Source of the DNA: Trypanosoma brucei gambiense DAL972
Taxonomy: Eukaryota > Euglenozoa > Kinetoplastea > Trypanosomatida > Trypanosomatidae
Length of the DNA: 64,000 bases
Assembly (NCBI RefSeq): GCF_000210295.1
Contig: NC_026734.1
Span: forward strand, 186,001 to 250,000
Reading direction: 5' to 3'
The translations under genes were made by a program, and so were the position numbers. This document shows positions 43,901-51,409 of the stretch, in pieces; positions within the stretch are counted from its first letter, which is position 1, and every line of letters begins with the position of its first letter. The notes under the pieces were generated by a model. It was given only the letters and a program-made list of their open reading frames with translations. It was not told the origin of the DNA and did not search any database.

Positions 43901-46325
43901 CCCAGAGCAACTGCAGGCGCTCGTGGCCCCTCATCGCACGCAGTGGTTTGTAAAGGGTGCGGCAGAGTCGTTTCGATGCGGCCGGTGGGACTCAACGTTT
44001 ACACCAGTGGTGTTATCTGCTTCGGAAGCGAATCTGCGGAGTGCGCTGCAGCAACGTTGTATTATTCCGGCGGAGAAGGAAAGCAGTGACGACGATGCCG
44101 CTGCGGCCAATTGTGGAGACGGAACGACCTGTAACGATAACGAAGAAAAGGAGGAAGAAGTCGCACACAACAACACAACTGAGGATCAACAGTGTGGAGG
44201 TAGTTGGTCGTCGGTGGTGGAGGTCACGTTAGGGCAAGCCATCTTGCTGCACTTGTGTCGGCTACACAGCCGCATATATGCCGTACAGTCAGATCTCTCT
44301 GCACCGATGCAGCTTCTATTGCTTACCTGTGCCCGTGATTATAATGTAATCAATGACCTCCTTCTTTGTATGGAGACTTTGCTGACACAAGGCCCACCGC
44401 CAAAAGAGATTTACATGGTTGCAATGCCACACATTGCGCTTCGCCTCACTGCCCGCTTTGCAGCGAATGGAATAGTACGGCAAAGGCCGGAACAAAAGCA
44501 TAACGGGCACTTGGCAGCAACTGAACCTTCTCATTGTGAGGGTGACGCCAATAACCATCATCTATGCGCCACTGTGGAAAGCATTTTCACTGTGATGCCG
44601 GCTGAGATTGGTGATCATATGGGAGACATGGCGTCCCTATGTAATATGGGTGGAAATATCTCCTTTGCACTCCTACAGAAGCTATCGTGCTACACTGCTG
44701 CGCACTTTGTATTCGAAGAGTCTGTGTACGTTGCGGCAGGAAAGGAACTTAACCGTTTTTACGTGATCGGTAACAAAAAGCAGAAGAACAGAGACGACGT
44801 ACCTAACACTGGTGTGAACGTGCAGAAGGAATGCTTCCTGTTGTGGATGCAGGAACAGACCCGACAACTAAGGTATGAGAGGGAGTCACACCGCACCTTA
44901 TATCAGAGGAGTGCCGAATCTTTGGGACAGCTCCTTGGCGAATTGCGAAGCGGTGGTGTACTTACTGAGCCCGTTGAATTTGCGAAAGCCTATCTTTTGC
45001 CGCGTGCACTGATTAGTCTAGAGGACACGTTATTTGTATTTCACTTCCTCAGCTGGATGCTGAACAGCACTGAGGGTGATGAGCGGAACCGGGTCATAGA
45101 CATTGCGCTTTCGCTCGTAACGGCGGGTATGAGCTTCTTTGTGGGGCTTACCGATGGGGAGTGCATGCGCTTAGGTGTTCTGCTAAGTTTTCTTCTCACA
45201 CTTGTAGAAGACTGTGCGATAGACCTCTCAGGTAACACGGGAGCTTCTGATAGTGACGAGGGCACCGGTGGTGGTAGCGCTGCGGATGGTGCAGCTTCAA
45301 CATATCAACCACCTGGTATTACCGCTGAGGCACTGAGAGCTCATTTGGATCCCGAAGCGCGGACTTTTCTAAACGTTCTTTCAGCAAGGGTCCAGGAGGA
45401 AGACGAGAAGGGGGATGAGGAGGCCGACAATCAGGTGCAGGAGGGTCCAACAGCTCCTTCCTACAGCAAGGTAGCGGCATATCCTCTGCAGCTGGAAGCG
45501 TATCTCTGTCGTGCTTTGGTGCAGGTGCTTGTGCACCAGTGGGACGTTCAGTACCTTCACCGTAACGCCTTTATTGTTCTTGAACACCTTACAAAAGGTA
45601 AGCATCGGTTCCCGTCCACGCTGTGCGCAGCGGACTGGCTTATTACCGTCGTTTCGCTACATGCAGTGAAAAGCTCGTCGTCATACGCCTCAGCAACGGC
45701 AGTGCTCCAAGCGCTCAAGGAGAACCGCCAACGACGTTGTGAGTTGGTGGAGAGAAGGAAGAGCGCGGGAAACTCGGTGAGGAAGACGAACAGATGGCTG
45801 AAGCTACTGAAGGACAGAGAGGAATTCATGCAACTGTTGTTGGCTCCGGATATGGCAGCAGCTGAAAAGAAGATCTGCGAGAGGGAAGCTGTCATCGCTA
45901 GCAGTGTGGCACTGGCCGACGGTGAGGGTGACGAGGAAGGGGCGGTTGCGGTTGAGGAAGGCGCAGTGAATGATGATGTGGAAAAGAATGAAGAACCAAA
46001 CGAATCGGAGGGAGCTGAGGATTTAGATGATAACAGTGATGCCACGGACGATGCGCACAGCTCCGTTACCGGAGGTAGGAGGGGAAGCAGTGGAGGTGAG
46101 TCAAGTTTTGAGGAGGAGGAGGAGGGGGAGGATGAAGAAAGGAGTCCATCAGCATCTGCATCTCATGGAGACCCAAACCATGGTTCTATAACGGATGGCA
46201 AGGGCCGCAACTCAACTTCTCCTCCACCGGAAGAGCCTGAAGCAAGTGAGGTAGCAAATGCGAAATCACGAAAGAGACCCCGAGAGGGCAGCGTGGAGCG
46301 CACCGGTGGCGAAGAGGAGACGTGA
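40968..46325 (+). CDS. Divergent THO2/THOC2-like subunit of the THO mRNP-assembly complex
   Basis: A 1785-aa protein starting at the ATG at 40968. Several blocks follow the order of THOC2. Around residue 850-960, helical segments with SCIATFLAVLWRENPNSF, then VVFGLELLRAILHELLD, and FTPEQLQALV parallel LASFCGAVFRKYPIDL, DLLILKEVVQKM, and MTMEQLEAM. The clearest match is LLPRALISLEDTLF at 1343-1356 (family FPRCIFSxxDAVY), followed about 45 residues later by GECMRLGVLLSFLLTLVED (family TExEAxRxGRFLxxxLExV) and, further on, by YLHRNAFIVLEHLTK (family YxxIRNxLIVLTKI). THO couples transcription to mRNP packaging and export. The C-terminus is long and acidic with a Lys/Arg cluster (KSRKRPRE), as in THO2 tails. 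The assignment rests on recalled family patterns, not on a computed alignment. Confidence 0.68.
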   Translation: MEKQLFAILSSDSREGGSAGERRQAFSTAFEASLFSTTYNEPVSAKKGSKRPKATDKETREDECLRHAVNSFFTMPTPGALETFFLRAAAMLHSYTLLLPEKDGEAGELPGVVKEAAIAFSSAIFAPRLRAACESLKVEEKCSAWVSTNNCGAGAEALNHPLWHCFLCIFLQQLSARGGSIASWRKFISDCADGSHASAHPQEGDCGRDESEEDKGSSTNITCEDECTRLAVAAWGAVSLKLLDATVGRTRYRRTAVLCRSVCPHIVAQAPGTTYQLLDILHGFMSAWRERYSKASSNGREGKKEDDDNTEDETGATIVTLYAERLGHIVGDGQTHAMLLVTAIGAVLSATYVLPKRQRHGTVGSSDPSKWYPPRCEDPSLGLTESEWRATHFPPIGRLLQCLHIHSLLSVHVFAFCMQLRIGLSSSQHAEVRQRLALCLYLTEVCPVHVALAIYYYATSPQNALAQGSGELPGDGLMAYTKALDHFVTAAHSELLFSVTDLPTGRRRQRHNTRAASGTKDGGPDDDDDDEPTPVDGELKGPRFTKMEFPVSCPTWSQYLTEGTAGKATSGPAGPATKPVAGTLQVAPCRFVVELLEIGLPMLSGATIHLLQNEMDMDVCAVSTAAMPAECGRGVAAIIMDHFHSIFSRTNPSTACVGPLPTERHWNTSMIRVLGEYLPLLEAVYGYVASQSFISFVLEQITKGCKDFLSAVLDRHSCSTDESKQSVQALARKALALAERYLITVVMPCMRVMSPSPIVYDRLQALFNLFKEEAPKVSFGTSPAEFLHTSVFCSALLATGVSNDTLSYRAPHERLRSKELDALFTQSLKRLTLGNVNRYRCMLRPSIYANPLLAAEKMFKQAVGYNNNFLLIHTQLLRGAPPAVMTLIAHMGLHHMQHYAENERFGTADSTRVSCIATFLAVLWRENPNSFDGGLLLRAAEHSLRREGRASVVFGLELLRAILHELLDTKLEHEGKFTPEQLQALVAPHRTQWFVKGAAESFRCGRWDSTFTPVVLSASEANLRSALQQRCIIPAEKESSDDDAAAANCGDGTTCNDNEEKEEEVAHNNTTEDQQCGGSWSSVVEVTLGQAILLHLCRLHSRIYAVQSDLSAPMQLLLLTCARDYNVINDLLLCMETLLTQGPPPKEIYMVAMPHIALRLTARFAANGIVRQRPEQKHNGHLAATEPSHCEGDANNHHLCATVESIFTVMPAEIGDHMGDMASLCNMGGNISFALLQKLSCYTAAHFVFEESVYVAAGKELNRFYVIGNKKQKNRDDVPNTGVNVQKECFLLWMQEQTRQLRYERESHRTLYQRSAESLGQLLGELRSGGVLTEPVEFAKAYLLPRALISLEDTLFVFHFLSWMLNSTEGDERNRVIDIALSLVTAGMSFFVGLTDGECMRLGVLLSFLLTLVEDCAIDLSGNTGASDSDEGTGGGSAADGAASTYQPPGITAEALRAHLDPEARTFLNVLSARVQEEDEKGDEEADNQVQEGPTAPSYSKVAAYPLQLEAYLCRALVQVLVHQWDVQYLHRNAFIVLEHLTKGKHRFPSTLCAADWLITVVSLHAVKSSSSYASATAVLQALKENRQRRCELVERRKSAGNSVRKTNRWLKLLKDREEFMQLLLAPDMAAAEKKICEREAVIASSVALADGEGDEEGAVAVEEGAVNDDVEKNEEPNESEGAEDLDDNSDATDDAHSSVTGGRRGSSGGESSFEEEEEGEDEERSPSASASHGDPNHGSITDGKGRNSTSPPPEEPEASEVANAKSRKRPREGSVERTGGEEET

Positions 46326-46896
46326 GGAGAGGTTTTTGTGGTGTTGGGATAAAGGGGGAAAGGCGATCCATGAGGAAGGCGACTGTAAGAGTTGTCAGGT
46401 CCTTTAAGGTTGCAGTGTTTGCATTGCTGCAGTTATTCCCGCTTTTGAGTCTCAGTAACAAGGAATGGAGCGGGAAAGGGTTCTTGTGAAACCAGCAACA
46501 GGGGTAATGCGAATTTTCTAATACGAGAACTAACGGCTCCACGTTGTGCCCATTTCGTGGTGAAATTTATGAGGAAAAATTATACATTTCCAGGGTACCT
46601 TTAACGCCGGTGCTAAAATGAGTCTCTTTTTTTTTTTTGGTGTGTAATTGAACGGGAACTTGTGAATGAATATCCGCAGTTGAAGGGGGTGGTTGCGTCA
46701 AAGTGCTTAATGGGCTTCTCACCACCATCACCCCTTATTTTTCCCCTCCCTTCCCCCCTTTTCCGCACCAACCGAAAAGCAGTTGAAACACAACTGAAGG
46801 CACGCATAGGGTGAGAAGAGGGAAAGTTAAATTGCTCAGCCGCACCGAAGAGCTGTTAGGAAAAGGGAGGTATTTAGCAAGCAGCGATATATTGAT
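46326..46896. other. Intergenic spacer upstream of the cyclophilin-like gene
   Basis: Contains a T-run at 46627 and a strong C/T tract at 46735-46765 with AG at 46787-46788. A second pyrimidine tract lies further downstream inside the 5' end of the longest ORF (see the acceptor entry). Confidence 0.6.
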
Positions 46897-46906
46897 ATGT
46901 GTGACC

Positions 46907-46961
46907 TATTTTCATCGTCTTCTGTTTTCTCCTTTTGCTCTTCGGCTTTTGAGAGGTTTAG
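46907..46961 (+). promoter_or_regulatory. Predicted trans-splice acceptor region overlapping the 5' end of the longest cyclophilin ORF
   Basis: A 44-base T/C-rich tract (46907-46950) is followed by AG at 46952-46953, 46954-46955 and 46960-46961, and then the ATG at 46963. The upstream 22 codons (from the ATG at 46897) are Ser/Phe/Cys-rich, as expected when a pyrimidine tract is read as protein. Confidence 0.55.
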
Positions 46962-46962
46962 T

Positions 46963-48189
46963 ATGCAAGCTACACTGGGGTTTGCCTTCCCCCATCCGCA
47001 ACGAAAACAGCAGGTCTATGAAATCTCCATAACCGTGTTGGTGCCAGCACCGGAGACACGACCCCGCACAGTGGCCAATTTCTATTATATGTGCACAGGG
47101 GAGCTTCCTCCCACGTATCCCACGTATGGAGCGGTCGGTGGTAACAATAACACAGTTTGTGGTGCCCTTCCATCACTGGAGGCTATAAAATCAAATGCTA
47201 GTTTGAAACCGTTCGAGGGGAGTGCGGTGGTACGCATCGAAAAGGGTGTTGTTCTAGAAATTGGAAGCAGCACAACGAAAACAATATTCGGTGGTTTTAC
47301 AGAAGATGAGTCGTCGCCTTTGGCGAAAGAGTCAGCGTCAGTGGGCGCAAGTAAAGCAGCGGCTGGGCGACAGTCAGTAAGCGCTTCAATGCAGGAGCTG
47401 CGAGCGGGGACGCTTCTCATCGGAAACATGGGGATACCCAATTCCAATGGTAGCCGCTATTATATCCTCTTACAGGATGCTTCAGTAAATGAAAGGAAGG
47501 CAGAGTTCAGTCCATACAAGCCACTCGGTTTTGTCATTTCCGGTATGGAGGCACTACAGGCGGCGTGTGCGTCAGTTGCAGTACACCCACGGACACTGGT
47601 ACCCACGCAAAAGGTGAAGATGTTGGCATCTGAGGTTCATTTTCGCCGCAGCGTCACGCAACCGGCGGAAGCTATGGCAAAGCAGAGACTTGCGAATATT
47701 GCTCCAACGGCCGGTCGTACACGATGTCGCGACGAGTTCGAAGGGAGCGAAATTGCAAAGGAAGGACTTGATAGTAACACGAGTGTTTTCTTTGATCATA
47801 CCCGCAAATTCCCATTGTGGGGCAACGAATCGCATGGCGGTGCGAATGGTGAGAGCGGCGGCAATCTCCCACAGGCTAAGCGACCACGCACCGAAAGGGT
47901 TGTTAGTAATGATGACGGCAGCGTGTCACTGCGTAAAACGGCGGTAGAGGGCCCAGCGGGCGAGCCATTTGACTACATGGCAGCGCAGGAGGCGGTGTTC
48001 CTCAATGATATAGATCTCATAGCAGAAACCCAAGCTGTTCGACACCGCCGTCGCGCAAAACGGCAGCAAAAGAAGCGAAGACACGCAGGAAGTGGACAGA
48101 GTAAGTCGGCGGGAGCGGACAATGGCAAAAGGGGAAAGCATGCTGTGCCCCCTTCAGGTGGAGGAAAGGTTCTGCGAAGGCGATACTAA
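46963..48189 (+). CDS. Divergent cyclophilin-type peptidyl-prolyl isomerase domain protein
   Basis: A 408-aa protein with the start chosen at 46963; the longest ORF starts at 46897 and would add 22 low-complexity residues. The cyclophilin domain reads ETRPRTVANFYYMCTGE, then FEGSAVVRIEKGVVLEIG (family YxGSxFHRVIPGFMIQGG), LLIGNMGIPNSNGSRYYILL (family LSMANAGPNTNGSQFFI) and GFVISGMEALQAA (family GKVxEGMxVV). The active-site Arg is kept, but the residues equivalent to Phe60 and Gln63 read Val and Glu and the Trp/His of the pocket are not seen, so isomerase activity is doubtful. A C-terminal extension of about 170 residues is rich in Arg and Lys (RHRRRAKRQQKKRRH), a strong nuclear signal. It may be a splicing- or RNP-associated nuclear cyclophilin; this is an inference. 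Confidence 0.8.
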   Translation: MQATLGFAFPHPQRKQQVYEISITVLVPAPETRPRTVANFYYMCTGELPPTYPTYGAVGGNNNTVCGALPSLEAIKSNASLKPFEGSAVVRIEKGVVLEIGSSTTKTIFGGFTEDESSPLAKESASVGASKAAAGRQSVSASMQELRAGTLLIGNMGIPNSNGSRYYILLQDASVNERKAEFSPYKPLGFVISGMEALQAACASVAVHPRTLVPTQKVKMLASEVHFRRSVTQPAEAMAKQRLANIAPTAGRTRCRDEFEGSEIAKEGLDSNTSVFFDHTRKFPLWGNESHGGANGESGGNLPQAKRPRTERVVSNDDGSVSLRKTAVEGPAGEPFDYMAAQEAVFLNDIDLIAETQAVRHRRRAKRQQKKRRHAGSGQSKSAGADNGKRGKHAVPPSGGGKVLRRRY

Positions 48190-48729
48190 ATGGTACCAGC
48201 CGCAGTTTTAGGGAGGCGATAAAGAAAATGCAAGCAAGAGAAAGAGGGTTATGGGGAAACGTTCCCCTCCTCCTATTTTTTCCCCCTCCATGTACCACGC
48301 CCAAGCATAAATGGGTTAAGCTGATGCAGCTGCTGCAAATCCAAGATGTTCCATGCCTACTGGATATTTTAATCTCTGGTGGGCTCTGATCGTACCGATG
48401 GTTATTTCATATCCCCCTTTTCACCCTTCACCACGGTAGGGGTGCCACTTCCTTAACCCACAGCGGTTGTTTAATCACACAAGTGTGTATACCTTTCTTC
48501 CTTTTTGTTCAGCACGCGCTTACGTTTCTCTTCTGTTTCTGTAAGCCATTTGGCGCACACTTTAAAAAAAAACAAATAGCGGTCACTTTTGGACAAACCG
48601 ACAGGCCGCTCCTCAGCGTTGGGCGCTTTATTCCTACGAAAAGATAAGAAGTGAAGAAACGCCTGTACATACGTCCATAGATTAATAACACCGCAGGAAA
48701 GAAGGGATATAATAAGCAATTAAGTTGGT
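48190..48729. other. Intergenic spacer upstream of the DUF4379-like gene
   Basis: Pyrimidine-rich stretches at 48262-48295 and 48410-48430; no coding frame or RNA gene recognised. Confidence 0.65.
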
Positions 48730-50811
48730 ATGTTGCGCTACACCAGCTGCGCAGTTAATATGCTCTATGCACGCGGTGCGCTACGTGTCTTGTCTGGCGA
48801 AGAGAGTCTAATGTCGCATAAACTGCTCATCATCACGGCTCCACTGCTCAGCGCGCGATGCGTTCGCATGGCGTCAACTGGAGCCCCCGGCGCTGCCGAA
48901 AGTTTGGATAACAGTAACGTCGGTAGCGGCAGTAACATGCAATGCCGTGAGGCCTCCATCCGCCGGCTAGCGGTCGTGCGTCCCGATTTGGTTGGCGAAT
49001 GGGTACCCGAGTTGAACGATAGTGACGTCTCCTCGGTTCTCTGTACGAGTACGATCGATGCGTGGTGGCGCTGTAATGCGTGCGGCACAAACTATCAGGC
49101 CACAGTGAAAGACCGTGCAACCATTGAAAAGGGGTGCCCCGAGTGTGCGAGCACCCGTACGCTTAGGCAAAACCATGTTTCCTCTGACAGTTGTACCGGC
49201 ACGGCCGCAGTCAGTGAAAGAACTAACGAAACAGCGAAGGGATCCCTCAAGGAAACACATCCCGCTATCGCCGATCGTTGGGATTACGAGAGGAACGGCC
49301 TACTGCTCCCAACAGATGTTGACGCCGCAAGTGAACTGAATGTTTGGTGGAAGCCGGCACCGGGTAGACCCTCACGTGAGCGATCGTTTCGCCGTCCAGT
49401 GTTCGCCTTCGTTGAGACACCCTACAGCGAAGAGGAGCAGCTGGAGGCCCAAACCGCTTTGGAGTTAGATGTATTGCAGCAAGTTCGGCAGGCATCCAAG
49501 ATTACCACCGCTCGCGAAAATCACGCTCTACCTGCAGCCGCGCGAATGCTGGATGACATTGTTTTTCGGAATAACAGCAGCAGTTCTTCTGAGCACACTT
49601 CCGCGACAACAAACATTGCGGCGTCGAGTGAACCGATGATTACTGAAGGAGCACAGGGGAACCGCTGTAATCTCGATGGGGAGGATCTGTACAAAGCTGT
49701 CGAGTTGTGGGAACGGAAACATAAGACTAAGGCTGGATTGGAAACCCGACCGATGTTCTACTCCACAGAGAATTGTGACGGTGCTGCAATAGCGCGCGGT
49801 CAAGTGCTCACCGCTTATCACCGCTTCGTCTCCGACCGTAAGCCTAAAGTGTGTACTGCACATGACGGCAATGAAAATGACCAACTCCCTATCCCTTCCG
49901 CCATTGAAGACCCCGACTGGTTGCAACACTTCACGCTGCGTGTAGATGATGTTGCCATCGGTCACAGCGCCTCCTCTGCACGTCTTGTTCTTCCCGACAA
50001 TGTGGCGTTTGTGTCTGCGGTGGATCACGAGAAGCATACGACAGTCGCTAGTAATGGTGCTTCGAGGAAGAGCCGAATGGCCACACTGCCACCACCACCA
50101 GAGGAGTACGGAAGTGAGGTGCGCACAACGTTTGCTGTTCAAAAACGGTCGTATCCCCGCAGACCGCCCCAACCACCCGCACGGGAGGATGACGTGACGG
50201 AGGCAGTGCCGAAGGCTACGGAAGCTGCAGGCGAAAGAGCAATTGGATCCTTTCCACATCACACGGGCTCAGGCGCTGCACGGAACAATGGTCTACCCGA
50301 GGCCTCGTTCGCAGTAGTAAGTCTTTCGGGGGCACAAAGTCTCGCGCGGGAATACAACAGTGGTACAACGGACAATATAGACGCGCTTTTCGATGCCAAG
50401 GGTGAAGAACTTCAGAGACAAACACTTCTTGGTCCCACCGCAATTAGTTCCATGACTGAGGATCAGGTGCGAGCGCTGCAATACAACCGTGGGTCCCCTC
50501 GCCCTCGTCGCACAGGTCGCTTCAGGCTTCGACCTCCAGTTGAGACTGATAGTGGTTCTACTGAAGTTGTTAGGAAGGGGGATGTCCTAACTTCCACGTT
50601 TGGTTCAGGGGTGCTATCAGCAACAGATCCGCCCACGCAAGATGAAGATAAAGACCTCAAGATTATTCAGGCGCCTGGTGCGCCCCGGAAAGTGTCGCGG
50701 CCCAAGAGGAAAAAGGCAGAGGAAGCAGCTCCTGGGGATGATTATGGTAATAATGCAGTTGGCGCTGCTGCTGGTGATGCGTCTAAAGATAAAGTAGCAG
50801 CTCCAGCTTAA
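48730..50811 (+). CDS. DUF4379-like zinc-ribbon protein, probably mitochondrial
   Basis: A 693-aa protein. The N-terminus (MLRYTSCAVNMLYARGALRV) lacks acids and looks like a mitochondrial presequence. A zinc-ribbon repeat of the DUF4379 (treble-clef/zinc-ribbon) type follows: RPDLVGEWVPELND, then AWWRCNACGTNYQATVKDR, then CPEC. Its ligands are Cys115, Cys118, Cys136 and Cys139. A second copy begins at HPAIADRWDYERNG and reaches WWKPAPG (Trp206-Trp207), but there the cysteines are gone, so it is a metal-free relic. The rest (about 220-693) is charged and largely disordered, ending in a Lys/Ala-rich tail. DUF4379 domains are thought to bind nucleic acid, but the role here is unknown. Confidence 0.75.
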   Translation: MLRYTSCAVNMLYARGALRVLSGEESLMSHKLLIITAPLLSARCVRMASTGAPGAAESLDNSNVGSGSNMQCREASIRRLAVVRPDLVGEWVPELNDSDVSSVLCTSTIDAWWRCNACGTNYQATVKDRATIEKGCPECASTRTLRQNHVSSDSCTGTAAVSERTNETAKGSLKETHPAIADRWDYERNGLLLPTDVDAASELNVWWKPAPGRPSRERSFRRPVFAFVETPYSEEEQLEAQTALELDVLQQVRQASKITTARENHALPAAARMLDDIVFRNNSSSSSEHTSATTNIAASSEPMITEGAQGNRCNLDGEDLYKAVELWERKHKTKAGLETRPMFYSTENCDGAAIARGQVLTAYHRFVSDRKPKVCTAHDGNENDQLPIPSAIEDPDWLQHFTLRVDDVAIGHSASSARLVLPDNVAFVSAVDHEKHTTVASNGASRKSRMATLPPPPEEYGSEVRTTFAVQKRSYPRRPPQPPAREDDVTEAVPKATEAAGERAIGSFPHHTGSGAARNNGLPEASFAVVSLSGAQSLAREYNSGTTDNIDALFDAKGEELQRQTLLGPTAISSMTEDQVRALQYNRGSPRPRRTGRFRLRPPVETDSGSTEVVRKGDVLTSTFGSGVLSATDPPTQDEDKDLKIIQAPGAPRKVSRPKRKKAEEAAPGDDYGNNAVGAAAGDASKDKVAAPA

Positions 50812-51409
50812 GAGTACTTTGAATATTTGTTTGTGTCTGCTCGTACGGAGACGTACTGTGAGTAAAGAAGAAGGAAATCAACGCGAGGATCTGAGGAGGG
50901 AAGGAAAGAGGGGCGAAGTGAAGTGAACCCAAACCCGCATCTTCCGCTGTTTGTCTGGTGGTCACAACTTCCTTTCACCGTTTCTTGGTTGCCCGTGGAA
51001 CGTGGCGTCAATGAACTTCGTGTGCTTTTTAAGTAGAAACCTCTCTGCGACTACTGTCTCTTCTTCTCTTCCTCACACCCGTCTCTATTTCCCTTTTCCT
51101 CTTTCTTTTGCTTCCCCAAAGCAACCAACCTGGAAGTCATTACGGGGGATCTTGTACTATTTTCATTATTTGTTTTTATTGCTTTTGCTACTGCCGTTGG
51201 TGGTTGCACAACGTTTGTACCAAATATACATATAAAGGGGAGGGAAAGAAAGTCGAAATAACGATAATAATAACAGACGCAACAAAGTTGGAAAAAAGAC
51301 TTGGAGCATTGACGGGAGGGGGTAGTGGGTGTGAGTATTTTCAGCAAGGTAAAGATTTTGAAACGCCAAGAGTTGCATACACACAGACAAACAGAGGAAA
51401 GAGAAGACA
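50812..51409. other. Intergenic spacer upstream of the 41-aa repeat gene
   Basis: Pyrimidine-rich at 51050-51120 and 51160-51195, then an A/G-rich 5' UTR-like segment. Likely contains the splice acceptor for the repeat gene. Confidence 0.65.
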
